This document shows, one piece after another, positions 24,159-31,924 of a DNA stretch of 42,552 nucleotides; the stretch's first letter is position 1; the number at the start of each line of letters is the position of its first letter. Below the pieces are notes generated by a model. The model did not search any database and was not told the origin of the DNA. It worked only from the letters and a program-made list of their open reading frames with translations. Made by a program: the position numbers and the translations under genes. The stretch comes from a virus: positions 1 to 42,552 of IMG/VR virus record IMGVR_UViG_3300036832_000321; one strand, given 5' to 3'.

Positions 24159-25487
24159 CCAGTGACGCTTCGTCTCGATCGGGGCGAGATCGAAGGCGTC
24201 GACGACGAGCGCTTCGGCGGGCAGCTCGCCGATCCCGACGTTGGCGGCGCGGGCGACTCGAAGCTGACGCTCGGCGTCGGCGACAGCGTCGCGAGCGGCG
24301 ACGAGCTTGCTCTCGATCAGCTCGCGCTCGGTGTCGCTCTGCGCGGGGTTCGAGATCGCGAAGTCCTGGGTCGCGCTGAGCTTCGCGCGGGCGTCGTCGA
24401 GCACGACGGTCGCGTCGGCGACGGCGGTGTCGTCGAGCATCGGCTGCTCGGACCAGTCGGCGTAGGCGCGCTTCCACTCGTCGACGACGAGCTGCTCGAC
24501 GGGCTCGGCGGCGACGCTCATGCCGGGGCAGTCGCCGCCGCCGCGCGAGAAGCCGCAGCGGAGGTACAGCTTGCCGCTCGGGTGACGGAAGTAGGTCATC
24601 GACTTGCCGCAGAGCGAGCAGCGCACGAGGCCGGTGAGCAGGTAGGTCGTCTTGCTCGCGCGCTTCGCACCGCGCGCTCGGTTCGCACGTTTGTAGAGGT
24701 CCTCGGTCACGATCGCGGGGTGAGCGTCGGGCGTCTCACGCTCGCCGTTATGGGCGATCCCGAGATACGTCTTCGACTTGATCATGTCGAAGAGGCGGCT
24801 CTGGGTCCAGTTCGGTTGATGCTCGACGCCTTTGCGCTCGAACTTGCGCGGGAGCATCGCGGCGGCGTTGAGCGACTTCGCGATCTGGACCCACCCCATG
24901 CCCGACGCGCGCATCTCGAAGGCGCGCTCGACGATCGGGGCTTCGATCGGGTCGAGCGCGAGCGGTGTGCCGCGCCCGTCGGAGCGGCGATACCCGAAGG
25001 GAATCTGCAGGTGCACGCCGCGCTCGATCGCGTTGCGGACGGTTTTGTCGAGATGGTCTTCGCGCTTGTCGAGTTCGTTTTCGTTCATGAGCAGACGCAT
25101 CGTCGTGCCGATCTTGTCGCGCTTGAGCGAGAGATCGCCGTCGCTGCAGATGATCTCACCGTCGACGTCCTCGATGGCGGCGATCACGTCGAGCCCCTGA
25201 CGCATATTGCGCATGAAACGGTCAGAGTGAGCGGCGACGATCCCCGCTGCTTCGCCGCTCTTGATCATCGCGAGCGCGCGGCGAAAGCCGGGACGCTCGG
25301 CGGTCTTACCCGAGAAGTCTTCGTCGGTGATCAGGTTGTCGAGCAGCTCGACGCCGCGAGACTGCGCGAGCTGGTCGATCGTGCGCATCTGCTCGCTGAG
25401 CGAGATGTAGCGATCGCCCTTCGAGCGACGATCGCCGACGCGCGAGACGCGGGCGTAGGGGATGAATGGAAGAGCTGTAGCGGTCAC
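23961..25487 (-). CDS. int: Large serine integrase
   Basis: 508 residues from the GTG at 25487, which has ACGGAGGC five bases before it; an upstream ATG at 25517 lacks a good site and would overlap the putative attP. The resolvase domain begins IPYARVSRVGDRR with catalytic Ser15, then FSGKTAERPGFRRALAMI and AAHSDRFMRN. A recombinase domain follows (GVHLQIPFGYRRSDGRGTPL). A zinc ribbon has CSLCGKSM and CGFSRGGGDCPG, and after it come the coiled coil and C-terminus. It joins attP and attB for integration; excision would need the directionality factor encoded at 30367. Confidence 0.93.
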   Translation of the reverse strand: MTATALPFIPYARVSRVGDRRSKGDRYISLSEQMRTIDQLAQSRGVELLDNLITDEDFSGKTAERPGFRRALAMIKSGEAAGIVAAHSDRFMRNMRQGLDVIAAIEDVDGEIICSDGDLSLKRDKIGTTMRLLMNENELDKREDHLDKTVRNAIERGVHLQIPFGYRRSDGRGTPLALDPIEAPIVERAFEMRASGMGWVQIAKSLNAAAMLPRKFERKGVEHQPNWTQSRLFDMIKSKTYLGIAHNGERETPDAHPAIVTEDLYKRANRARGAKRASKTTYLLTGLVRCSLCGKSMTYFRHPSGKLYLRCGFSRGGGDCPGMSVAAEPVEQLVVDEWKRAYADWSEQPMLDDTAVADATVVLDDARAKLSATQDFAISNPAQSDTERELIESKLVAARDAVADAERQLRVARAANVGIGELPAEALVVDAFDLAPIETKRHWLSLTFAFVAVRAAREWREPAIARTQIVERTPGLIETSAMISAARSLDWAPASAGVQISEEVSDRA

Positions 25488-25516
25488 GGTTGCCTCCGTT
25501 CGTTGGTGAGCAACCA

Positions 25517-25566
25517 TAGTAGCTCATTCTTCCGTCCCCGTTGCGGGAGAGATGAAAGAGCTACTA
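25517..25566. other. Putative attP site
   Basis: A 50-bp imperfect palindrome directly upstream of the integrase gene. The outer nine bases (TAGTAGCTC and its complement) pair perfectly, and 18 of 25 positions pair in all. The centre is an asymmetric TT (25541-25542). Length, imperfect symmetry, central dinucleotide and position are all as in attP sites of large serine integrases. It could instead be an operator. Confidence 0.6.
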
Positions 25567-25812
25567 CACCGCGATCGCGCTCAGCTACACGGTTTTTCGA
25601 GAACTCGAAGGGTGTCCGGCCCGACCTAAGCCGCTCTGTCACTGCAGCTCTGCTGAGCGGTGGAGCTTCGGCAGGTGCGGGACTCGGCGTGAAAGCGCCT
25701 GCACCCGCCCTTCGACTAGACGCGAGCGAGACGCCGGACGGCGTCGAGGCAGTCAACCAGCGCGCGCCCGGCCTCGCTCGTGTCGGACCTGTCCCCGAGC
25801 AAGGAGGACGAT
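25567..25812. promoter_or_regulatory. Intergenic region before the early operon
   Basis: No convincing gene. It contains a palindrome TTCGAGAACTCGAA (25596-25609), a possible regulatory site. A weak promoter-like CTCGAA, 17 bases, TAAGCC follows it. No better rightward promoter is visible here. Confidence 0.35.
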
Positions 25813-26154
25813 CTGCGTTCCTACCTGCCCATCGTGGCGGCGATCTATGCCGCCCTAGTGCTGCTCGCCCCAACGAGCAGCGCGCAACCGATGAGCCCGT
25901 CGACGCTCGTCTCGGACTTTCTCTGCATCCACTCACACGAGGGGAGCTGGACCGATCCGGGCGCGCCGTACTACGGCGGGCTGCAGATGGACTGGCAGTT
26001 CATGAGCACCTACGGCGGCGAGTACCTGCGTGCCTGGGGCACCGCCGACCACTGGCCCCCGTCCGTGCAGATCGCGGTCGCGATGCGGGCCTATCTCTCG
26101 GGTCGCGGGTTCTACCCGTGGCCCAACACCGCCCGCCAGTGCGGGCTCATCTGA
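25813..26154 (+). CDS. Secreted Rpf-like transglycosylase
   Basis: 113 residues. The proposed start is CTG at 25813, five bases after a perfect AAGGAGG; a GTG at 25780 has no site. The N-terminus is a signal peptide (RSYLPIVAAIYAALVLLAP, cleavage near TSSAQP). The mature part matches the resuscitation-promoting-factor / transglycosylase-like fold: FLCIHSHEGSW (catalytic Glu), YYGGLQMDWQFM, YGGEYLRAWGTAD, QIAVAMRAYLSGRGF and PWPNTARQCGL, with two Cys that can pair. It would cleave peptidoglycan glycan strands outside the cell. It is not in the lysis cassette but right after the integrase region. Confidence 0.8.
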   Translation: MRSYLPIVAAIYAALVLLAPTSSAQPMSPSTLVSDFLCIHSHEGSWTDPGAPYYGGLQMDWQFMSTYGGEYLRAWGTADHWPPSVQIAVAMRAYLSGRGFYPWPNTARQCGLI

Positions 26155-26167
26155 TCGGAGGATCGCC

Positions 26168-26455
26168 ATGGACGTAGAGCGGGTCTGTCTCGCTCTCGAC
26201 GTCGGCCCCGACGAGCTGCTCGACGTCTCACGTCGGGAGGCCGCTCGGCTGCTGCGCGTCGCTGCGGAGAAGCTCGACGACCCAGACGTCGACGTGAATC
26301 GCGCGCTCGACGTCGCGCAGAGCGCGAGCCGATGGCTGGTGCTCTGCGAGCTATTCGATGAGAGCGGCGGCGGGACCGAAACGGAGGCAAAGCCGATCCC
26401 GACACCCGCCGCCGCTGCCGACAAGAGTAGCCAGCCCGAGGATTGGTCGGCGTGA
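26168..26455 (+). CDS. Hypothetical protein of the early operon
   Basis: 95 residues with CGGAGG before the ATG. The first 65 residues are helical (VGPDELLDVSRREAARLLRV), the rest is low-complexity. It is not recognised. It is coupled to the next gene by a TGATG overlap. Confidence 0.6.
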   Translation: MDVERVCLALDVGPDELLDVSRREAARLLRVAAEKLDDPDVDVNRALDVAQSASRWLVLCELFDESGGGTETEAKPIPTPAAAADKSSQPEDWSA

Positions 26456-26640
26456 TGCCGCGCAGCTCGGACGGCTACCTGATCTGCCAGGCGTGCGGCT
26501 GCGACGAGCCCGCTGAGCCGTGGAGCTACGTCGTGCTGCTCGACTCGCTCGAACTCGAAGTGATCGTCTGCCCGCGCCATGCGCGCGAGCTGGTGACGGC
26601 GAGGTCGTTCGTCGAGGCCGACGAGGGGGCGACGACGTGA
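26455..26640 (+). CDS. Small zinc-ribbon-like protein
   Basis: 61 residues from the ATG at 26455 (a GTG three bases earlier is also in frame). The first half has LICQACGCDEP and the second VIVCPRHARELV, giving a possible Cys/His zinc site. It precedes a nuclease gene and ends in a GTGA overlap with it. Function unknown. Confidence 0.6.
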   Translation: MPRSSDGYLICQACGCDEPAEPWSYVVLLDSLELEVIVCPRHARELVTARSFVEADEGATT

Positions 26641-27026
26641 AGATATTTCTCGACGAGCGCGACTTCACCCGCTGGGTCATCAAGGAAGCGGAGGCGCGGT
26701 TCTGGCAAGCGAAGCATCCCGGCAACGCGCAGATCGTGCGCGGCAAGGGAGGGAAAGCCGTCGCCCATCCCGACAAGAGCGCAGCCGGGCTCCCCGACCT
26801 CATCCTCGTACATCACGATCACGGCGTCGTCTGGGCCGAGTTGAAGATGCCTGACACTCGCGGCAGGCTCGGCGAGCTGCGCGCCGAGCAGGTCGTCTTC
26901 CTGTGCACGCTGCGCGAGGCGGGCGAGCGCGTCTACGTCTGGGGGCCGCAGCACCAGCACGAGATCGAGGAAGTGCTCGACGGCGATCTCTCGTCATCGC
27001 GCCTCTTCGACGAGGCGGCGGTATGA
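26637..27026 (+). CDS. VRR-NUC domain endonuclease
   Basis: 129 residues from a GTG overlapping the previous stop. The part AGLPDLILVH, VVWAELKMPDTRGRLGELR and EQVVFLCTLREAGERVYVW is the VRR-NUC pattern of PD-(D/E)XK nucleases, with Asp, and Glu-x-Lys as catalytic residues. Stand-alone VRR-NUC proteins of phages are thought to resolve branched DNA. It is followed by a second PD-(D/E)XK nuclease. Confidence 0.85.
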   Translation: MKIFLDERDFTRWVIKEAEARFWQAKHPGNAQIVRGKGGKAVAHPDKSAAGLPDLILVHHDHGVVWAELKMPDTRGRLGELRAEQVVFLCTLREAGERVYVWGPQHQHEIEEVLDGDLSSSRLFDEAAV

Positions 27027-27874
27027 GCGCCGCGCAGGAAGCTCAGCAGGGGATCGAGAGCGTCGCGGCGTTGCGCTTGTGGTCGGTGACGACGCTTCTC
27101 AAGGACGGGCTCGGGACCGGCGAGGGACTCGTGCGCTGGGGCCGGGGCCAGGTCGCCGAGATCGCGCTCGACAAGCGCGCGACGATCGACGCGATGATCG
27201 CCGACAGCGGGCGCGAGGCGGCGGTGAAGTGGCTCGTCGGTCAGAGCTACGAGTGGGTCGATCGAGCGCGGGTGCGCGGGACGGACGTCCACAAAGCCGC
27301 CGAGGCGATGGCGCTCGGGCTCGAACCGCCCGAGCTTGCACCCGAGCAGCGCGCGGTGATCCGGCCGTACGTCGAGCAGCTCGCGCGCTGGTTCGACAAG
27401 TGGCAACCGACCTTCCTGCTCGCCGAGGCGCCCGTCTACAACGTCAGCCGCGCCTACGCCGGGACCTGCGACGGGGTGATGGAGCTGCAGGGACGTCGGT
27501 TGATCTTCGACTACAAGACGACCGAGAAGGGGCCGGACGCGAACTCGCGCCCGCCGTGGCCCGAGGTCGCGCTGCAGCTCTGCGCGTACTCGCGGGCCGA
27601 GATGGTCGGGCTGATCAGCGAGCAGCGCTACGACGGGCGCTCGCGCCGTTACTACCTGTTCGACCCGACGTCGCATCACGAGCCGATGCCCGAGGTCGAC
27701 GGGGCGCTCGCGATCGTGATCTCGCCTTACGACTGCTTCGCGCAGCCGACTCGGATCGACGACGAGGTCTGGGAGGCGTTCCTCCATACGCTCGCGTGCG
27801 CGACGTTCCAGACCCAGACGTCGCGCGACGTCTTCCGGGGCGGCGTGCTCGACGCGCAGCGGGAGGCCGATTGA
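27023..27874 (+). CDS. RecB/Cas4-like PD-(D/E)XK exonuclease
   Basis: 283 residues from an ATG in an ATGA overlap. It has RVRGTDVHKAAEAMALG, AEAPVYN, YAGTCDGVMELQ, IFDYKTTEKG and PEVALQLCAYSRAE, the order of motifs seen in RecB-family and Cas4-like exonucleases of actinophages (catalytic Asp and D-x-K). No iron-sulphur cysteine cluster is obvious. It probably processes DNA ends in recombination. Confidence 0.82.
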   Translation: MSAAQEAQQGIESVAALRLWSVTTLLKDGLGTGEGLVRWGRGQVAEIALDKRATIDAMIADSGREAAVKWLVGQSYEWVDRARVRGTDVHKAAEAMALGLEPPELAPEQRAVIRPYVEQLARWFDKWQPTFLLAEAPVYNVSRAYAGTCDGVMELQGRRLIFDYKTTEKGPDANSRPPWPEVALQLCAYSRAEMVGLISEQRYDGRSRRYYLFDPTSHHEPMPEVDGALAIVISPYDCFAQPTRIDDEVWEAFLHTLACATFQTQTSRDVFRGGVLDAQREAD

Positions 27875-27939
27875 CGTGGCTGGTGATCCTGCTATTCGTC
27901 CTGGTGGCGGTGGTGCTCGCGTGGGCCGCGCGCCGATGA
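27871..27939 (+). CDS. 22-residue single-pass membrane microprotein
   Basis: It begins with TTG in a TTGA overlap and ends in an ATGA overlap with the next gene. The peptide is one hydrophobic helix (VILLFVLVAVVLAWAA) with RR at the C-terminus. The tight coupling on both sides supports translation. An alternative GTG start lies five bases on in another frame. Function unknown. Confidence 0.5.
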   Translation: MTWLVILLFVLVAVVLAWAARR

Positions 27940-28214
27940 AAGTCGAGCGCTGCCGCTCGTGCAAGGCCGAGATCAGCTTCGCGATCACGTCGAAGACGGG
28001 CAGTCGCATCCCGCTCGACGTCACGCCCGGCCCCGACGGGAATATCGCGATCGTCGGCCGCTCGGGGACGGGCGTGCCGATCGCTCACATCTTCCGCAAG
28101 GCCGACCTCGAACTCGCGCGCGACTACGGCGCGGTCGAGCTGTTCACGACCCACCTTGCCACCTGTCCAAACGCCGCCCAATGGCGGCAACCACGAACGA
28201 AGGGAGCAACATGA
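27936..28214 (+). CDS. Zinc-ribbon protein, unknown function
   Basis: 92 residues. It opens with ERCRSCKAEISFAIT and has ATCPNAAQW near the end, so a Cys-rich zinc site is possible. The middle (RIPLDVTPGPDGNIAIVGR) is a beta-hairpin seen in small actinophage proteins of early operons. Function unknown. Confidence 0.65.
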   Translation: MKVERCRSCKAEISFAITSKTGSRIPLDVTPGPDGNIAIVGRSGTGVPIAHIFRKADLELARDYGAVELFTTHLATCPNAAQWRQPRTKGAT

Positions 28215-28561
28215 GCAGCACCCCTGCAGTCGCACTCGTCGAGGGCACGAGTAAGGGCGAAGACCCCGACGCGGGCAAGATGTTCGACGTCCCGCGCGTC
28301 GCGGTCGTGATCGACGAATCCGACCCGACCGTGCTCAAGATCGCATTTTCGGGCTCGGTCGAACTCGATCGCACGAACGGCAAGGAGGTCGGCTTCTACA
28401 ACGACCTCAAGGCCGGGCAGTCGCACGAGCTGGTCGTCACCGTCCATACGGCCGGGGCGCAGATGCGCCATCGCCGCGACAGCGAGGGCGACGTCGATGC
28501 GATCGTGCAGACCAAGTCGCTTGTCGTGAGCGACGTCTACCTCGAACGCCCCGAGTCATGA
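28211..28561 (+). CDS. Hypothetical protein, beta-rich
   Basis: 116 residues with AGGGAG before the ATG. It is mostly strands (VPRVAVVIDESDPTVLKIAF, then HELVVTVHTAGAQM). Not recognised. Its place among recombination genes is consistent with a DNA-binding accessory protein, but nothing in the sequence shows this. Confidence 0.6.
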   Translation: MSSTPAVALVEGTSKGEDPDAGKMFDVPRVAVVIDESDPTVLKIAFSGSVELDRTNGKEVGFYNDLKAGQSHELVVTVHTAGAQMRHRRDSEGDVDAIVQTKSLVVSDVYLERPES

Positions 28562-28785
28562 GCGGCGAGCTTCCCGAGAGCGCCTATCCGCGCTGTCTCG
28601 TCTGCGGGGAAGCTGCCCGTCCGAGCCCGCGCGTGCTGCACGAGGTCGTCGGCTACACGCGACCTCGCAGCGCGGGCGGGGCGAACCACATCATCGCCCG
28701 GCGCGAGACAGGTCGGGTCGTCTGCGCGGTCTGCGCCGAGTGGGTGCAGGCGAGAGTCCCCGAGGGGCAGGGGGTGCTCGTATGA
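28558..28785 (+). CDS. Small four-cysteine zinc-finger protein
   Basis: 75 residues from an ATG in an ATGA overlap. Two CxxC pairs (RCLVCGEAA and VCAVCAEW) frame a GGANHIIARRETG segment, as in treble-clef or HNH-like zinc folds without a full catalytic set. Function unknown. Confidence 0.62.
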   Translation: MSGELPESAYPRCLVCGEAARPSPRVLHEVVGYTRPRSAGGANHIIARRETGRVVCAVCAEWVQARVPEGQGVLV

Positions 28786-29504
28786 GCGTCACCACTCTCG
28801 TCCCCCGGCCCGATCTCACCGCGTCGACGGCGCGCCAGCTCACCGACTCGATCAAGGCCGACGTCGAGAGCCTCTGGGATCGCTTGCTCAGCGCGTACGA
28901 ACGAGGCGCGCACACCGCGCTCGGTTACGACTCGTGGGCGGACTACATGCGAGAGGAGTTCGGCACCGCGAAGACGCACTCGTATCAGTTGCTCGATGCG
29001 GCAAAGGTCGCTCGTGCGATCGCTCAGTTCGCCGTGGCGAACTCGACGCCGCCGAAGGGCGAGAGGGTGGCCCGCGAGCTGGTGCCGATCTTGAAACAGA
29101 AGGGAGAGGAAGCCGTGGCTGACCTATGGGTTGAAGTCGTCGACGAGCACGGACCCGAGCCGACGGCCGAGGAGACGCGCGGCGTCGTGGTCGAGCATCA
29201 ACACCGGATGGCGGCGATGGCGAAGCGACAGGGCAAGCCGGGACCGAGACGCAAGACGCTCAATCGCGACCAGGTCGAGTTCGGCCGCAACCTGCGGGCG
29301 ATGGCGCTCTGCGCTGAGTACGCATCGCTCAAGCTCGCGTCGAAGACGAAGGCGCAGCGCGCCGACCGCGACGATCTGCTCGAACTCGACGGGGCGACGT
29401 TGCGCGAGTGGCAGGAGGCCGTCCGGGTGATCGACAACGCCTCGCGACAGCTTCGTCGCGTGACCGGCATCAAGCCGAAGGATGGGAAGGAGGCGACGAC
29501 ATGA
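28782..29504 (+). CDS. DNA-binding helix-turn-helix protein
   Basis: 240 residues from an ATG in an ATGA overlap. The segment YDSWADYMREEFGTAKTHSY followed by LLDAAKVARAI is the kind of helix-turn-helix found in ParB-associated and actinophage DNA-binding proteins. A basic linker (KRQGKPGPRRKTL) is followed by a C-terminal helical part. It precedes a ParB-like protein and may work with it. Confidence 0.65.
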   Translation: MSVTTLVPRPDLTASTARQLTDSIKADVESLWDRLLSAYERGAHTALGYDSWADYMREEFGTAKTHSYQLLDAAKVARAIAQFAVANSTPPKGERVARELVPILKQKGEEAVADLWVEVVDEHGPEPTAEETRGVVVEHQHRMAAMAKRQGKPGPRRKTLNRDQVEFGRNLRAMALCAEYASLKLASKTKAQRADRDDLLELDGATLREWQEAVRVIDNASRQLRRVTGIKPKDGKEATT

Positions 29505-30370
29505 GCGCCGAGTCGAATCTCGTCCCTGCGCCCGACGACGCCGAGATGGAGATCGGCTGGGTGCTGCTCGCCCCGATCCGCATCCCGAGCTACCAGCGCG
29601 AGGCGTTCGAGAATCGGATCAAGCGGCTCAGCCCGTTCGATACGCGAGCCTGCGGGACGCTCGAACTCTCGTACCGCGATCGCGTGCTCTGGGTCGTCGA
29701 CGGGCAGGCGCGTCGTGCGAAGGCGATGCGCGACGGGCTCGATCGACTGCCGGGGCGCGTCAACTACTACCTAACCGAGCCCGAGGAGGCCGAGATGTAC
29801 CTGCGGCTCAACCGGGACCGGCTGGCGGTTAGCGCGCTCGATCGCCACAAGGCCGAGTCGATCGCGCTCGACCCGCGTGCGATCGCGCTCGACGACGTCT
29901 TGCACCGCAACGGGCTCGTCGCCGCGACCGCATCGAGCAACGGGCTCGAACCGTTCCGCTCGATCAGCAAGGCCGAGTCGGTCTACGACGACGGCGGGGC
30001 CGAACTCGTCGAGCGGGTGCTCAAGCTGCTCATCGACGGACTGCCCGGCGACACGCATCGCTTCCGAGGTACGCTCGTCGGTGGGCTCGGGTTCTTCCTC
30101 GCTCGCGACTCGTGGGGCGCAGACGACAAAAAGGTGCTCGCGGCGCTTCGACGCTCGACGGGCACGCAGCTCGACGAGAAGATGCGCCACGCGCAGGCGC
30201 TCTCGGGCAAGGTCACGACGGGCTCGTACGTCTACATGGCACGAGCGATCGCCGTCGCGGTCTACCGCGAGCGCGGGGCCACGTGGAAGCCAACACGAAC
30301 GGCGACGACACCGGCACCGACCGACCCCGAGCAGCTCGACGTCGACGATGACGGGGGCGAGTCGGCATGA
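29501..30370 (+). CDS. ParB-like nuclease-domain protein
   Basis: 289 residues with GGAAGGAGG before the ATG. The N-terminal half has IRIPSYQREAFENRIKRLSP, ELSYRDRVLWVVDGQARRAK, and EAEMYLRLNRDRLAVSALDR, the ParB/Srx-like layout with a DGQ-R motif where ParB has a GxHR box. The rest is helical. A second ParB-like domain is fused to the methyltransferase at the start of the window, but the two are not close copies. Confidence 0.75.
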   Translation: MSAESNLVPAPDDAEMEIGWVLLAPIRIPSYQREAFENRIKRLSPFDTRACGTLELSYRDRVLWVVDGQARRAKAMRDGLDRLPGRVNYYLTEPEEAEMYLRLNRDRLAVSALDRHKAESIALDPRAIALDDVLHRNGLVAATASSNGLEPFRSISKAESVYDDGGAELVERVLKLLIDGLPGDTHRFRGTLVGGLGFFLARDSWGADDKKVLAALRRSTGTQLDEKMRHAQALSGKVTTGSYVYMARAIAVAVYRERGATWKPTRTATTPAPTDPEQLDVDDDGGESA

Positions 30371-31653
30371 GCCCCGAGCCGCTGATCAGCCTACAACGCC
30401 GTCTGACGATCGTCGGCGCGATCCGGGCGGGCGGTGAGAAGCCCGACCGGGGCGTCGGCAAGAAGCTCGAACACTGGCGGATCACGAGCCCGAGACGTCA
30501 GCTCGTCGAGCAGGCGTCGGCCCTTTACGGCGGGGCCGTGTCGAAGTGGACGAGCCCGATCGGCGAGGAGTGGCAGTGCTACACCGACGTCGACGAGCTG
30601 CCCGTGCTCGTGATGCCGAGCTACAGCGTGCGGCAGTCGTACGAACTCTGGGAGGGCGCGACGAAACGGACGCGGCTCTGCGACGGCGTCGAGGACGAGC
30701 TGAGCGGCGGGCCGTGCATCTGCAACGCCCAGGAGGACGACAAGTGCGATCTCTACACAAGGCTCGTGGTCTGTCTGCCAGCGCTCGACACGGTGCTCGG
30801 CTGGCGGCTGATCACGCGCGGAACGGTCGCGGGTCACGAACTTCCGACCATGATGGCGCTGATCAACGCGCAGGCGGGCGGGGCGACGTTCGTCCCGGCG
30901 AAGCTGCGTCTCGACCAGCGCAAAGGTGTCAAGGACGGGCAGACGGTTCGCTACGTCGTGCCCGTGCTTGACCTCGCAGTCAGCTACCTCGCCCTGGCAG
31001 GTCCCGCCGCTGACGGCTCGGCCCGGGAGCTGCCATCGGGTGCGTCTCCAACCCCGCACCCACCGAGGCGTGAGCCGACTGTCGAGCAAGCCCTGAGCGC
31101 CGTCGCCCAACCGGCTTCCCCGCAACGGAACCCAAGCCGGACGGCGGCGGCGTACGGGCCTGTCGACGATCTCGACATGGACTCAGTCCGAGCCCCGGCC
31201 GTCCCCTCGGAAGCACCGCAGCCGCAGCAGACGACAGCGACAGCACCGCCCGAGGCGGCGACGAGCAGCCAGACGAAGGCGATCACCGACCCGCAGGCGC
31301 GCAAGCTCAACGTCCTCGTCGGGAAGCTGCGACCCGATCATCTGACGACCGAGCATCTCTACCAGGCGGTCGCGAAGATGCGCAATCTCGACGTCGGGAT
31401 CATGGCCCAGGTGATCGAGGGCTCGATCGACGCCGACGGGGTCTTCCACTTCGGCCCGCTGCGCGACAGCCTGACGCGCGTCGAAGCGATGCAACTCATC
31501 GACCGACTCGTGCAGCTTGAGGGTCAGGCGGGCGTCGGCGAGACGGCAGGCGAGCAGCCAGAGCGTCCGGCGAGCACGTCTGCGGGTGATGCCGACCCCG
31601 GCCCTGACCCGTCGAGGCCGCTCGCGTTCGGCGAGTTCCCGGCCGGGTACTGA
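30367..31653 (+). CDS. Recombination directionality factor (phiC31 Gp3-like)
   Basis: 428 residues. The first 215 match what I know of the phiC31 Gp3 family: HWRITSPRRQLVEQASALYG, a WxSPIG turn, VMPSYSVRQSYELWEGA, RLCDGVEDE, PCICN, LYTRLVVCLPALD, FVPAKLRLDQRKGVKDG and YVVPVLDLAVSYLAL. That family reverses large serine integrases so that they excise. A Pro/Ala-rich linker (about 216-300) leads to a C-terminal helical domain (AITDPQARKLNVLVGKLRPD, later VEAMQLIDRLV) of a type appended to phage recombination proteins. The call is by recalled similarity. Confidence 0.72.
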   Translation: MSPEPLISLQRRLTIVGAIRAGGEKPDRGVGKKLEHWRITSPRRQLVEQASALYGGAVSKWTSPIGEEWQCYTDVDELPVLVMPSYSVRQSYELWEGATKRTRLCDGVEDELSGGPCICNAQEDDKCDLYTRLVVCLPALDTVLGWRLITRGTVAGHELPTMMALINAQAGGATFVPAKLRLDQRKGVKDGQTVRYVVPVLDLAVSYLALAGPAADGSARELPSGASPTPHPPRREPTVEQALSAVAQPASPQRNPSRTAAAYGPVDDLDMDSVRAPAVPSEAPQPQQTTATAPPEAATSSQTKAITDPQARKLNVLVGKLRPDHLTTEHLYQAVAKMRNLDVGIMAQVIEGSIDADGVFHFGPLRDSLTRVEAMQLIDRLVQLEGQAGVGETAGEQPERPASTSAGDADPGPDPSRPLAFGEFPAGY

Positions 31654-31654
31654 G

Positions 31655-31924
31655 ATGGTCGATCTCGACGTCGTCGTCGTACGTGCGCGCGAGTTCCAGA
31701 CGTTCGCCGACGGGCTCGACGAGTCGGGGATGCACGACAGCGCGAGACGTCTCAGGCTCGCGGTGTACGACGTCTATGAGCTGGTCGACGAGCTGCTCTC
31801 CGAACGATCGGCCCGCGTCGCGATGCAGGCGAACTACGAGCGGGCGCTCGACGTGCTGAGCGTCCGTGCCTGCGAGACGTGCTCGGCGAGGGCCAGAAGT
31901 GCTGTCGAAGAGGAGGTCGGGTGA
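31655..31924 (+). CDS. Small helical protein, unknown
   Basis: 89 residues. Mostly helical (DVVVVRAREFQTFADGLDE), with one CETC pair near the end. It begins one base after the previous stop and ends in a GTGA overlap with the ATPase gene, so it is likely co-translated with it. Not recognised. Confidence 0.6.
   Translation: MVDLDVVVVRAREFQTFADGLDESGMHDSARRLRLAVYDVYELVDELLSERSARVAMQANYERALDVLSVRACETCSARARSAVEEEVG

Noticed and set aside
25484-25936. 150-codon minus-strand frame upstream of the integrase
   Set aside because: It overlaps attP, the intergenic region and the antisense of the Rpf-like gene, with low-information sequence.
24162-26177. 671-codon plus-strand open frame
   Set aside because: Mostly antisense to the integrase and then out of frame with the Rpf-like gene; no recognisable domain.
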